Assembly: GCA_036506395.1 (NCBI GenBank)
Contig: DASXRU010000260.1
Span: 1-17,979 of the forward strand
Length of the DNA stretch: 17,979 bases
Direction of reading: 5' to 3'
Source: DASXRU01 sp036506395
GTDB taxonomy: Bacteria > Acidobacteriota > Blastocatellia > Pyrinomonadales > Pyrinomonadaceae
Each line of letters starts with the position of its first letter. Positions within the stretch are counted from its first letter, which is position 1. The position numbers were made by a program, and so were the translations under genes. Positions 1-7,230 of the stretch are shown here, piece after piece. The notes below the pieces were generated by a model. That model ran no database searches, was not told where the DNA came from, and saw only the letters and a program-made list of their open reading frames with translations.

Positions 1-94
1 AATCTCAGGGTTGGGAAGGTGGGCTTGCCCCCGCTCTGATGCCCAACGGCCCACGACAAGCTGAAGCATATCGAACCCAGGCATTGTTGATTTG

Positions 95-484
95 CTATGG
101 TTCGCGCTTAAACGCCTGCGTAGCGATTTGCCACGTGTTTCCCCACTTGTCTTCAACCATGCAGCGCCGATCTCCGTACGGTGTGTCGACTGGCTCCTCG
201 AGAGATCGCGCACCGGCGCTAACGGCGCGTTGATATGTGTCCTCTACATCGCTCACGTAGACGTAGAGAAACGCATTCATCGCTTCACGAATTCCCGCGT
301 CGCTGATCATGATCATCGAGTCGCCGATCGTTACCACCGATGGTCTATCGGACTGATAATCGCCCGTTGCCTTGAACACTTTTTGGAGAAACTCCACGAG
401 CCCACCTGCATCATCAACTACGATTCGTGGCGTAACAGTGTGCCAGCCTTTAGGCGCGACATTCGATTGATTAGCATCCTTCAT
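95..484 (-). CDS. VOC-family (glyoxalase/PhnB-like) protein
   Basis: Small protein of about 130 aa with the vicinal-oxygen-chelate fold pattern. The N-terminal TPRIVVDDAGGLVEFLQKVF matches the PhnB-like 'Pyl.v.da..ai.FY...F' strand-helix. The second half, with YVYVSDVEDTYQRAVSAGA and then TPYGDRRCMVEDKWGNTW, matches the usual 'V.DvDa.y.rA..aGA...P.d..yGdr...v.DP.GN.W' ending. Family members are cytosolic dioxygenases, isomerases or resistance proteins. The substrate cannot be told here, and PhnB-like members are often annotated without a proven activity. The coding frame can start at GTG (496) or at ATG (484). I prefer the ATG because an AAGGG lies 11 nt upstream of it, while it would abut the GTG. 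No operon partner is evident; the next gene on the same strand begins well upstream. Confidence 0.85.
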   Translation of the reverse strand: MKDANQSNVAPKGWHTVTPRIVVDDAGGLVEFLQKVFKATGDYQSDRPSVVTIGDSMIMISDAGIREAMNAFLYVYVSDVEDTYQRAVSAGARSLEEPVDTPYGDRRCMVEDKWGNTWQIATQAFKREP

Positions 485-522
485 CGCTTTTTGCACCCTT
501 AAGTTACTTGATGGTTAGACCC

Positions 523-1680
523 TTATCGGCCGCTAACCATGACGCAATGCTTCAGTGCGGGACCATGAGACCAATCGTTTGAGCCGATACATTGGAACGT
601 GACCAGTTGATTTAGCTCAAGGACTTCGATTGTCTCGACCTGATCTTCATCGAAAGAACAGTAGACCCATGGGTAACCATCTTTGCCATCCAATCCGATT
701 TCGTCGTTGAGCTCAAGACTGCGCGGAAAGAATCGCGTCTGCACACGTCCGGTGACGTTGACGTATTGGCCTCGGTATTTCCTCATCCCCAACTGGTGAT
801 CCGCTTCGTATTCCTCATGAAGCTGCGCGGCAGTGACGGTAAACGACGGCTGCCGCAACGGCCTCGGTTGTTGAGGAGGAGGCGCATAAAAAGCGATTGC
901 AAAAATGAGCGGCAGGTTTGCCAGTAGCATCATAAGCCAGGTGATTTTACGGTGCTGGTCTATCACCAGATAAAAGATGCGGGGCGGGAAATAGGCAAGC
1001 AAGGCGGCGATACCGGCGATGTACAGTCTACCGGTCAGACTGTCGAAGATTCCGCCCGACGCCTGTCGCGTGATCTTATGTAGGGCATTCCAAAAGTGTG
1101 GGGACGAAACATAAACACTAAAGAGCAGCTGAAAACAGATAACGTTGAGAAACATGCAGAGGTCGCCAAGTGTTGCTGCTTGCGTCGTAGCGAGGAATTT
1201 CCAGCGCGGAGGGATTTTTGGTTTGTGGAAGTATCTGAAGATCACAATCCCGTTAACAACAGGTAAAACGAGGGCTGCCGCCACCACCAGCTTTTCCGTT
1301 CGCTCCGAGTGGAGATCAGGGTAGGCTTCAATAAAATACAAATAAGCCATGTAGATCATGATGCACATGGCGCCGATGTAGAAGAATTTGTAAAACGAGA
1401 GCAGGAGGCTCGCAAATCCACTCTGATCGTTCTCGAACGATTTGAAGTGCTGGTGAAACGTCCAGCGTTTCAAGATCGGCCCGAGCGGTTGCAAAAGAAA
1501 GACTCCGATCAAAAACAGACTAATGGTCGTTTTAGCCCAAACATTTTCTTCAGCCTGATTGAGGAAGTTGATAGATAGCCTTGTCAGGAAATGCAGTAAG
1601 AGCAGCTGAAATAGGAATACTGTGGCATCGAGCAGCAGACCCCGGTTGCGCTGATCGAAGATCTTCTTGAATCCAATCAT
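523..1680 (-). CDS. multi-pass membrane protein with C-terminal OB-fold (tRNA_anti-like) domain
   Basis: 385 aa. The first ~270 residues hold about six or seven hydrophobic segments (for example around residues 15-40, 52-68, 95-115, 130-150, 170-195, 215-235 and 245-265), so this is an inner-membrane protein. After a Pro-rich linker (APPPQQPRPLRQP) the last ~105 residues look soluble. The segment TAAQLHEEYEADHQLGMRKY, followed by RGQYVNVTGRV and later WVYCSFDEDQ and LVTFQCIG, is the pattern of the tRNA_anti-like OB-fold family (PF12869): a 'l..ey..n...a..kYkg..v.vtG.v' start with a small Cys-containing C-terminal strand set. That family's function is unknown despite its name. The RBS is weak (GGATG before ATG). 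The membrane part resembles no family I can name. The OB-fold call is by pattern only. Confidence 0.75.
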   Translation of the reverse strand: MIGFKKIFDQRNRGLLLDATVFLFQLLLLHFLTRLSINFLNQAEENVWAKTTISLFLIGVFLLQPLGPILKRWTFHQHFKSFENDQSGFASLLLSFYKFFYIGAMCIMIYMAYLYFIEAYPDLHSERTEKLVVAAALVLPVVNGIVIFRYFHKPKIPPRWKFLATTQAATLGDLCMFLNVICFQLLFSVYVSSPHFWNALHKITRQASGGIFDSLTGRLYIAGIAALLAYFPPRIFYLVIDQHRKITWLMMLLANLPLIFAIAFYAPPPQQPRPLRQPSFTVTAAQLHEEYEADHQLGMRKYRGQYVNVTGRVQTRFFPRSLELNDEIGLDGKDGYPWVYCSFDEDQVETIEVLELNQLVTFQCIGSNDWSHGPALKHCVMVSGR

Positions 1681-1767
1681 GTGTCATCCGCAGATTACAC
1701 TGACAGACAGATTAACAGATAGTTCGTTGATCGTGGATCGTGGCCTCCACTGAACGATCTACGCGCA

Positions 1768-3258
1768 TCATATTGCGATTGATGGTGGGATGAATGTGCC
1801 CCTGGCTTTTAGACTCCGCACCTTCGGCGCTGCCAGGTCAGCTCCGCGAGAAGACGATTCGTACACTCTTTGATCTTGCGTATCCACCGGTGAAAGCACG
1901 GCCTCCAGCAGCGGCCGTATCTGAGATAACTGCTTTATTCGGATAACGGTGTCCCAGGCGCGCTCAAACTTCTTCCAACCGGCGCTGTAGAAGAAATGTT
2001 TCATTCGGTGCTTGAGCGAGGTGTGCGCCGATGAGGCTTCGACGATGTTGGCCCAGCGGTAGAACTCTTCATACGACCAGTCGTAACCGCGTTTCAATTC
2101 TTCCGGTGACATGCATGAAGGCCTATAGACAACGTGGCGCGTATCGTAGTGGTCCCAGTTCCGAAGTTCGATCCGGTTGCTGGCTACCATCTGGGTGAAT
2201 AAAGCAGTGCCGGGGTACGGCGTCAGTATGTGAAAGGTGGCCGTGGTGATTCCAACCTGGACGGCCCAGTCTACAGTGCGGCGGAAGACGTCGCGATCAT
2301 CGCCGTCAAGGCCGAAGACGAAGCTGCCGTTAATCATGATGCCAAGGCTATCGAGCCGGCGCACGACCTCACGGTAACTGCGCCCGAGGTTCTGGCGTTT
2401 ACCGGCTCCCTCGAGGCTACGGCTGGAAAGCGTTTCGAAGCCAATGAACAGACTTCGTAGACCAGCGGCGGCGGCCTCTTCTATCAGATCGTCTCGCAGG
2501 ATCGAATCGACCGTTGCGGCTCCCTGAAAGATGCGGCCCATCCCCTTCATGCCGTGAAAGAGATCTCGCGCGAACCGAGCGTTCCCGAAAAGATGATCGT
2601 CAAGGAAGTAGAGGTGCCGGCCGGGAAGTCGAGCAATTTCAGCAAGCGCGTCGTCCACGCGCTGCGTGTAGAATGAGCGACCTCCCTGGAAGAAACCATC
2701 TTTGTAGCAGAAGGTGCAATGATGTGGACAGCCTCGCGAGACGACGATCGAGTTTGGGACCAGGTATCGGTTTCGCTGAATGAGATCGCGCCGAATCGGC
2801 GGCAGTGTTTCCAATGTGCGCAATGTTGACTCGTAGCGCCGCCGTGGATTTCCGGCCGCCAGGTCTTGTAGGAATCGAGGGAACGTGTCCTCGCCAGGTC
2901 CAATAAAGATCGTATCTGCGTGCGGTGCCGCCTCGTCTGGCAGCGATGTGACATGGAGGCCACCGAGCAGGACGTAGGAACCATGCGCACGATAGTGGTC
3001 GGCGATCTGGTAGGCTCGATAAGCGTTGGTGATGTAGACCTGAATGACCGCCAGGTCTGGATGGTCGTCGAGATTTAACTTCTCAACGTGTTCGTCTTGC
3101 AGAGAGATTTCGAGATCTGGATCGAGATACGCGGCGAGAGTTGCCAGGCCAAGCGGCGGGAAGAGCGAATACTTAATCGGCCGCCAGTATGGGCTGGTTG
3201 CCTCAGTCAACGCGGGAAGAATGAACTTCACGCTTTTAGGCGGTCCGATCAGTTTCAA
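1768..3258 (-). CDS. B12-binding-domain radical SAM protein
   Basis: About 496 aa. The N-terminal ~140 residues form the Rossmann-like B12-binding domain of this class (FPPLGLATLAAYL near the start, then VLLGGLHVTSLPDEAAPHAD and FIGPGEDTFPRFL). The cluster motif RGCPHHCTFC (C-x3-C-x2-C) follows and binds the 4Fe-4S cluster that cleaves SAM. Further on come the radical SAM strands YFLDDHLFG, GLRSLFIGFETLS and INGSFVFGLDGD, and the usual TPYPGTALF near the end of the barrel. The usual DxHxxG cobalamin-ligand motif reads DEHVEKL here, so base-off His ligation is doubtful. The longest frame begins at ATG 3282, but AAAGGAGG lies inside it and sits 5 nt before a TTG at 3258, giving MKLIGPPKSVKF, a more typical N-terminus. 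Relatives include methyltransferases and hopanoid or tetrapyrrole enzymes; the substrate is not predictable. Confidence 0.88.
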   Translation of the reverse strand: MKLIGPPKSVKFILPALTEATSPYWRPIKYSLFPPLGLATLAAYLDPDLEISLQDEHVEKLNLDDHPDLAVIQVYITNAYRAYQIADHYRAHGSYVLLGGLHVTSLPDEAAPHADTIFIGPGEDTFPRFLQDLAAGNPRRRYESTLRTLETLPPIRRDLIQRNRYLVPNSIVVSRGCPHHCTFCYKDGFFQGGRSFYTQRVDDALAEIARLPGRHLYFLDDHLFGNARFARDLFHGMKGMGRIFQGAATVDSILRDDLIEEAAAAGLRSLFIGFETLSSRSLEGAGKRQNLGRSYREVVRRLDSLGIMINGSFVFGLDGDDRDVFRRTVDWAVQVGITTATFHILTPYPGTALFTQMVASNRIELRNWDHYDTRHVVYRPSCMSPEELKRGYDWSYEEFYRWANIVEASSAHTSLKHRMKHFFYSAGWKKFERAWDTVIRIKQLSQIRPLLEAVLSPVDTQDQRVYESSSRGADLAAPKVRSLKARGTFIPPSIAI

Positions 3259-3263
3259 AGCCG

Positions 3264-3271
3264 CCTCCTTT
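3264..3271 (-). promoter_or_regulatory. strong ribosome binding site that moves the radical SAM start
   Basis: The minus strand reads AAAGGAGG here, a near-perfect Shine-Dalgarno, 5 nt before TTG at 3258. It lies downstream of the ATG at 3282, so the TTG is the better start for the radical SAM gene. Confidence 0.6.
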
Positions 3272-3400
3272 CTGCCTGCCATCTTAGATTGCGACTTTCC
3301 CTAACTATAAAGCAGTGTAAATCACTTTGCATCACAAAGGTAACAAGGCAGGGAAGCGTCAGAACCGTCGCTGCAAACGACGTTTGTGGGGAAGCGTGAG

Positions 3401-3437
3401 AAGAAAACGGGCGACCCACGATGGAAGGCTCGCCCGT
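3401..3437 (-). terminator. Rho-independent terminator after tRNA-Val
   Basis: On the minus strand, just past the tRNA 3' end, an 8-bp stem ACGGGCGA / TCGCCCGT encloses a 15-nt loop and runs into TTTTCTTC. Position and T-rich tail fit an intrinsic terminator for the tRNA transcript. Confidence 0.7.
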
Positions 3438-3453
3438 AACGCGAAAAAAATAT

Positions 3454-3528
<75 letters not shown>

Positions 3529-3550
3529 ACATGTTTTTGTTAAGTTACTT

Positions 3551-3578
3551 ATGATACAGCAACTTGCTTTATTTCCAA
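3551..3578 (-). promoter_or_regulatory. sigma-70-type promoter for tRNA-Val
   Basis: The minus strand has TTGGAA (3573-3578), a 16-nt spacer and TATCAT (3551-3556), ending 22 nt before the mature tRNA 5' end. The boxes overlap the last codons of the recombinase stub, so the two features share sequence. Confidence 0.5.
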
Positions 3579-3600
3579 CGGCTTAACGCCTTCCTCAGTC

Positions 3601-3636
3601 GTTCCCGATGTTCCCGACGTTCCCGACATTCCCGCA
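3601..3636. repeat. four-copy 9-bp tandem repeat
   Basis: The units are GTTCCCGAT, GTTCCCGAC, GTTCCCGAC and ATTCCCGCA, back to back. On the minus strand they encode the Ser/Gly/Thr run near the end of the recombinase stub. It is probably replication-slippage DNA with no evident function. Confidence 0.85.
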
Positions 3637-3726
3637 AAAGAGGGCAAGAATAGGCCAACACTTGCGATTCGCTGATCAGTAAGTATACAGCCCTGTTCGG
3701 GGGCATGTAGGTAGATTTTGAAGGAC

Positions 3727-4413
3727 TCAAGCGACTTGTGGCCACTGTATGACATGACTAGAGCTACGTTGTTTCCACTTGCTTCCAGCCAACAACCTCG
3801 CGCCAGGCGACGTGAAAGCGCTAGTGGGCAGCCATTGCGCAATTATCATTGAGGCCAGAACGCCAATGACTATTACCGGGACCAGCCGAAGAGCCACCTG
3901 ACCGCATGAACGCACAAAGCGCACCAGAACTTGTCCGCTCGACAAATTCTGAGAAACATCGTCGAGTTCACAAGCAATTCTCGTTTTGTCGAATAACTTT
4001 TCAGCAAGCGCTCCCGTGAAAAGAACCGCCACCACGCTCGCGGCTACGCGCGTCCCGGCAACCTTGTAGTCGAAGAGCATGAAGGTGAGAATTAATGCAG
4101 CCGGATTCAGCGCGGGTGCAGCGAGCATCAAGGCGAGTGATGGACCAAGTCGAGCAGAGCGTTCGTAGACGCCTTTGAAGATCGGAGCCACACAGCAAGA
4201 ACAGAGCATCAACGGCGCTCCCGCAGCTCCAGCGATTAGCTGGCCCCTCAGTGAACCGTTCCCCAACACTCGAACCAACCAACGAGGAGACACAAATGTG
4301 GTCACCGCAGTGCTGATCAGAATTCCGAAAAGCAATGCCGGCCAAATGACCAGGAAGTAGTTCAACGTTCGGACAAGAACGCCCGCTTCTGAACCACCTA
4401 CTAGCGGAATCAC
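3727..4413 (-). CDS. truncated permease (ArsP_1/DUF318 type), C-terminus lost
   Basis: 228 aa frame from a GTG at 4413. It has several membrane helices (YFLVIWPALLFGILISTAVT, GQLIAGAAGAPLMLCSCCVA, LALMLAAPALNPAALILTFM, VAASVVAVLFTGALA and RLVPVIVIGVLASMIIA). The segment APLMLCSCCVAPIFKGVYER is the signature Cys-rich helix of the ArsP_1/DUF318 permease family, whose members export metal(loid)s or organoarsenicals; the substrate here is unknown. After residue ~207 (SPGARLLA) homology stops and the frame runs through recombinase-stub DNA (GSKWKQRSSSHVIQ) to a chance stop. About 80-90 residues of the usual C-terminal membrane part are missing, so it is probably non-functional. The stop of an upstream helix-coding frame lies 1 nt before this GTG, suggesting one ancestral gene split by a frameshift. 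Confidence 0.7.
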   Translation of the reverse strand: MIPLVGGSEAGVLVRTLNYFLVIWPALLFGILISTAVTTFVSPRWLVRVLGNGSLRGQLIAGAAGAPLMLCSCCVAPIFKGVYERSARLGPSLALMLAAPALNPAALILTFMLFDYKVAGTRVAASVVAVLFTGALAEKLFDKTRIACELDDVSQNLSSGQVLVRFVRSCGQVALRLVPVIVIGVLASMIIAQWLPTSAFTSPGARLLAGSKWKQRSSSHVIQWPQVA

Positions 4414-4414
4414 G

Positions 4415-4597
4415 TCACCGCGCGAGGATAAAGACTCCTGTGACAGAAACTTTTCCGATCACAGCCAACGCCGCCGAACTCTTGTATGCGATCAGCGCTC
4501 CAATGATCAGCAGAGTCGGTAGTGCAAAATAGACAACGCGCTGGATCGTTGTCTGCGGCGCTTCGTCCTCTCCATGATTGGCTTGTTGGGTAACCAT
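4415..4597 (-). pseudogene. N-terminal membrane part of the same permease, separate frame
   Basis: The 61-residue frame from ATG 4597 (MVTQQANHGEDEAPQTT then VVYFALPTLLIIGALIAYKS) encodes one or two hydrophobic helices and ends in TGA at 4417-4415. One nucleotide later the next permease frame begins. Permeases of this type carry a short N-terminal hydrophobic stretch before the 'YFLVIWPALLFGI' helix, so the two frames most likely formed one gene broken by a single-base change. Translationally coupled separate genes are the alternative. The frame is open up to 4678, but the extra N-terminal residues look unlike a membrane-protein start. Confidence 0.5.
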
Positions 4598-4819
4598 GAT
4601 TATCTCAGCCACTGTACGCAGCTTTGGCCGAACAGTTCTACACTGATTAATCGCTTTTAGACTATATAGTGGTAGCACTATTTGCGGTTGGGATGGCCGC
4701 CGAACTCACCACCGCAAGACAGATCAACGCCTTTGCTCCTTGTGAGCCACTCGGCAAGGTTCGTCTGCATTCAGCAATCGGTTGTTATAGAGCCTACACG
4801 AGGCCCTTAGTTATGCACA

Positions 4820-5242
4820 TCAACACGCGTAGCAGTAGCACATCACGGCGCCAAGGGGTCCGACTTGAAATGCATACTCCTTTCCCGCCGGAATGAACAT
4901 CCAATCTCCAGCACCAAGTTCTTTTCCTTCGTAAGTGATCGAACCTCCCGCAACAAAACGAATGCCGTCTCCGTCTTTGTGGGAATGCCGTGGTGACTTA
5001 GCATTCGGTTCCGCCACTGTAATGAACAAGTGACTGGGATTGTCCAGATGAACAGGTAGTTGCCACTTCTGAAAACCCTTGGGCACGTTCTTGGTGCTGA
5101 GAGCTTTTCTCAGTTCAGTAGCACCATCATCCTTAGAGGTGATGATTTGCCCGTCGGTCTTCAACCCTGCTGCCTTCACAACACGTTGAAGCCTCTCGGT
5201 ACAAGCTGCGAACTTCAGACGGTTCGGATTGAAATCTGCCAT
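4820..5242 (-). CDS. small cupin-domain protein
   Basis: 140 aa, single cupin barrel in the C-terminal two thirds. The first metal-site motif appears as SPRHSHKDGDGIRFVAGGSI, with two His and an acidic residue followed by the turn glycines. The second cupin motif is ELGAGDWMFIPAGKEYAF, which usually ends in P..H; here the His is replaced by Tyr (KEYAF), so metal binding could be incomplete. Function unknown; such stand-alone cupins can be dioxygenases, isomerases or sensors. The start is ATG 5242 (MADFNPNRL), chosen because AAGGAG (5250-5255) lies 7 nt upstream; the frame extends to 5272 without an RBS. A good promoter lies further upstream. It ends in a Cys/Tyr-rich tail (VMCYCYAC). Transcription appears monocistronic. 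Confidence 0.8.
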   Translation of the reverse strand: MADFNPNRLKFAACTERLQRVVKAAGLKTDGQIITSKDDGATELRKALSTKNVPKGFQKWQLPVHLDNPSHLFITVAEPNAKSPRHSHKDGDGIRFVAGGSITYEGKELGAGDWMFIPAGKEYAFQVGPLGAVMCYCYAC

Positions 5243-5402
5243 GGAAATTCTCCTTGAGCTATGTGAGGCCACGGCGTTTCTCCTAAAGACGTTATTGCTA
5301 GTGGGTAGAGGTTCAGGTCTTCAATGAGCTTGAGATGAGATGAACCTGAGGCCCGTAGTTGCTTCGAAGAACCCGTGACATTGGACCTGTTTGATAGACG
5401 TG

Positions 5403-5431
5403 AGAATAGTCTGGCGAGCCTTCCCTGTCAA
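5403..5431 (-). promoter_or_regulatory. sigma-70-type promoter for the cupin gene
   Basis: The minus strand has TTGACA (5426-5431), a 17-nt spacer and TATTCT (5403-5408). It points at the cupin gene, whose start is about 160 nt downstream, leaving a long 5' leader in which I see no recognisable riboswitch. Confidence 0.5.
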
Positions 5432-5498
5432 CAAAATGGCTGACGCGCCAAGGTCGTTATGCTCGTTAAAGGTTTAGGCCCGAGTTTCTTTGAAAATA

Positions 5499-5528
5499 TT
5501 GACACTGTTATTCAGTGAAGCGTATACG
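5499..5528 (+). promoter_or_regulatory. sigma-70-type promoter, divergent from the cupin promoter
   Basis: TTGACA (5499-5504), an 18-nt spacer and TATACG (5523-5528), about 70 nt before the ATG of the small ORF at 5600. Together with the minus-strand promoter it accounts for the 357-nt gap between the cupin gene and that ORF. Confidence 0.45.
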
Positions 5529-5599
5529 AAGTGCTGGATGCCGTGCTGAATTAGTAGCACATCGTTATGCTACCCGAGCCAAAGGAGGCTCTCTCTCAC

Positions 5600-5842
5600 A
5601 TGCCAAGCAAAAAGAAGGCCGATACGTCAAAGCGAAAAAAATGGCCAACTCGCCCCAAAGAACCAGTTGTATTCATGTTCCAACCGACTGAATACGAAGT
5701 CGTTCCGCCAGAAAGACACTCCGAGTGGGAGAGGCTTATGCGTACCGAGGTGGGTTTCCCGGCAGAAGCTGGGAAAGCTCTGTCACAGCAAGCGCGTCTC
5801 TCGGTTACGCTATCATTTAGGAATGGCGAGTTCGTCGATTGA
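5600..5842 (+). CDS. small hypothetical protein, basic N-terminus
   Basis: 80 aa, not recognised. The first ~20 residues are Lys/Arg-rich (MPSKKKADTSKRKKWPTRPK). The rest is mixed (MFQPTEYEVVPPERHSEWER near the middle) with no membrane segment or motif I can name. AAAGGAGG (5581-5588) lies 11 nt before ATG 5600, so that start is preferred over an ATG at 5567 without an RBS. A promoter with TTGACA lies upstream. RBS plus promoter make it likely to be expressed. The following frame begins shortly after its stop. Confidence 0.5.
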   Translation: MPSKKKADTSKRKKWPTRPKEPVVFMFQPTEYEVVPPERHSEWERLMRTEVGFPAEAGKALSQQARLSVTLSFRNGEFVD

Positions 5843-5863
5843 GACGTCATACGCGACGCCAGT

Positions 5864-6424
5864 TTGGCGTTGAAACCGAAGGGCGACGCCGACATCGGTA
5901 AAGAGATCGGAGGACTGGAGGATGAGGTCTCTCTAATGGATCATCTCCATCGATCAATGGAGATTAACCTGCACGCGATCGGCATCAGCAAAGAGGATAT
6001 CTTCCGGCCCTGGTTCGCACGCAACCACCCCGGCCAACAGCCACCGATTCCATTGATCCCGAATCATGAGCTTCTGGAACGCTTAGTCGAAGTTGGCGGC
6101 GGCGATCCATCGCGCACGGGCGATACTGACGTTCTGCAGGAATACTTCTCGGGGCTTGGTACCGGCGTGTCCTGTCAAGTCAGGTCGCCGAGATCTTCAC
6201 CTTTGCCACCACTCAGTCAGGTGGAGATTGATGCGCTCGAGGCGGCGCGTACCTCGACCAATCCACTTCGTTCAGCTCATGCTGCAAGTCACTCAGCACA
6301 TATCCATGTTCAACCAGCCGTGGAAGTAGCAATCTCACGGTATCTAATCGCTCAAGAGTCCTCTTTAAGTCTAACGCCTTGCATTCGGGATAGAGGTGCT
6401 CTACAACGATCTGAACTTCCGTGA
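5864..6424 (+). CDS. hypothetical protein, 3' part doubtful
   Basis: 186-residue frame opening with TTG 5864; ATG 5936 (MDHLHRSMEINLHAIGISKE) with a GAGG about 8 nt upstream is an equally good start and would give 162 aa. Residues ~15-105 look like a real protein (alternating hydrophobic and charged residues). From about residue 105 (GVSCQVRSPRSSPLPPLSQ) composition becomes odd, and from 6213 on the frame is antisense to a better-looking gene. The true gene may therefore be truncated or frameshifted near 6180. No family recognised. Confidence 0.35.
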   Translation: MALKPKGDADIGKEIGGLEDEVSLMDHLHRSMEINLHAIGISKEDIFRPWFARNHPGQQPPIPLIPNHELLERLVEVGGGDPSRTGDTDVLQEYFSGLGTGVSCQVRSPRSSPLPPLSQVEIDALEAARTSTNPLRSAHAASHSAHIHVQPAVEVAISRYLIAQESSLSLTPCIRDRGALQRSELP

Positions 6425-6653
6425 GATCTTCTGGCACTATCAGAGCACCCTGGCCGCGTGTGTCCACTTTGTGCATTACTCCATCAATTACCGTGTGCAG
6501 TTCCACGGAATATAGATAGAATACTTCGGCGGAAAAGGAGAGCATTTCAAGCAAGCTCACGAGTGAGAATGGACGAGCGGGCCATGCTCCCACGGGTACG
6601 GATGAAAACTCAAGGTTTTCGCGGTAGTCTTGTATTGCGAATGATGTGCTCAT
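6213..6653 (-). CDS. hypothetical protein
   Basis: 146 aa from ATG 6653 (MSTSFAIQDYRENLEFSS). AAGGAG (6661-6666) lies 7 nt upstream, a strong reason to accept this start and this gene. No membrane segments. The middle reads like an alpha/beta protein, and the C-terminal half has a Leu-rich helical part (LKRTLERLDTVRLLLPRLVE). Not recognised. Its last ~210 nt overlap, on the opposite strand, the end of the frame at 5864-6424; of the two, this reading looks the more protein-like. A loose TTGACC...TATTAG pair with a 19-nt spacer lies upstream, too wide to be called confidently. Confidence 0.55.
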   Translation of the reverse strand: MSTSFAIQDYRENLEFSSVPVGAWPARPFSLVSLLEMLSFSAEVFYLYSVELHTVIDGVMHKVDTRGQGALIVPEDLTEVQIVVEHLYPECKALDLKRTLERLDTVRLLLPRLVEHGYVLSDLQHELNEVDWSRYAPPRAHQSPPD

Positions 6654-6818
6654 TTTATTTCTCCTTCTCAGCAACGCTCTAATAGGACACCACCAGCAAT
6701 CGTGGTCAAGAGACAGCTTTCAGGACCTAGATCACTTCCATGATAAAGGCATGAAATGCAATAGACTTAGCGTAAGAGGTTTGGGCATATACAAACGAAC
6801 GGCCGCTGGCCTTTTCAC

Positions 6819-6992
6819 TCACGAGCATAATCGACCGAGTTGACTTCATCAGCATGACCGCTGAGGGTCCGCAACAATAATCTTCCACATCCCAAACCTA
6901 AGTGTTCTGTCGTTACTAGCCGATGATAATCGCCGCCCGTCTGGGCTAAAGGCGACCGAAGTAACCGCCCACCTGTGCCCAAGTGAAAGCGC
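6819..6992 (-). pseudogene. WD40-repeat protein remnant, frameshifted
   Basis: The minus strand from about 6992 reads LGHRWAVTSVAFSPDGRRLS followed by SASNDRTLR, an almost perfect WD40 repeat (GH..V.SVAFSPDG..L.SAS.D.T.R). It then loses register. In another frame, beginning near 6868, it continues RTLSGHADEVNSVDYARE to a stop at 6819, the start of the next repeat. The two frames are offset by one nucleotide, so at least one indel has broken the gene. Upstream the frame meets a stop just before the first repeat. Only about one and a half repeats remain of what would normally be a multi-repeat propeller, often fused to a kinase or other signalling domain. It is non-functional debris. Confidence 0.75.
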
Positions 6993-7183
6993 TCAGCTTG
7001 TTCCTTTTCAGGTATCGTAGGATTACGTCTTCACCTTGAGCGGGAATTGCAAGGTCGACTTCGCGAGGGCGCAACGGAGACTAGTTCTCTACGAGGTTTT
7101 CACTGGTTCAGCTTGCTTAACGACGCGGCGAACACGCGGCGAACGGATTCGCAAGCTCCGTTGCAAGTGGCACAACTTAAACG

Positions 7184-7212
7184 TTGACAGCCTAATATTC
7201 CGGGCGTAGGCT
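7184..7212 (+). promoter_or_regulatory. possible sigma-70 promoter for the enhancer-binding protein gene
   Basis: Perfect TTGACA (7184-7189) with a 17-nt spacer to TAGGCT (7207-7212), a poor -10. The leader to the GTG start at 7452 would be long (~230 nt) and includes a GC-rich hairpin. Confidence 0.3.
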
Positions 7213-7230
7213 GATTGGCCTAAAAAGGCG

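Larger units (their letters stand above)
3549..3791 (-). pseudogene. C-terminal stub of a tyrosine recombinase/integrase
   Basis: From about 3791 downwards the minus strand encodes a segment running WLEASGNNVALVMSYSGHKS then LESFKIYLH. It fits the end of phage-type integrases ('Wl.e.G.....v...lGH.s...t..Y.h'). It contains the box II His (GHKS) and the likely nucleophilic Tyr (KIYLH), but lacks the first catalytic Arg and the HxxR box, so it cannot be active alone. A short tail containing a 9-bp repeat-encoded SGTSGTSGT runs to the stop at 3549. The frame continues upstream to 3842 only through sequence that belongs to the neighbouring permease in another frame. The recombinase was therefore cut at about 3790. 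Its place next to a tRNA gene is typical of integrative elements. Confidence 0.65.

Noticed and set aside
92..502. 136-aa plus-strand frame at the left end
   Set aside because: It is the antisense of the VOC gene, whose family motifs are clear; the plus-strand product has no recognisable pattern.
4669..4896. 75-aa plus-strand frame between permease and cupin
   Set aside because: No RBS, no protein-like composition, and it overlaps the 3' end of the cupin gene.
7168..7183. TGGCAC resembling a sigma-54 -24 element
   Set aside because: Ten nucleotides after the GG there is AC, not GC, so the -12 element is missing.
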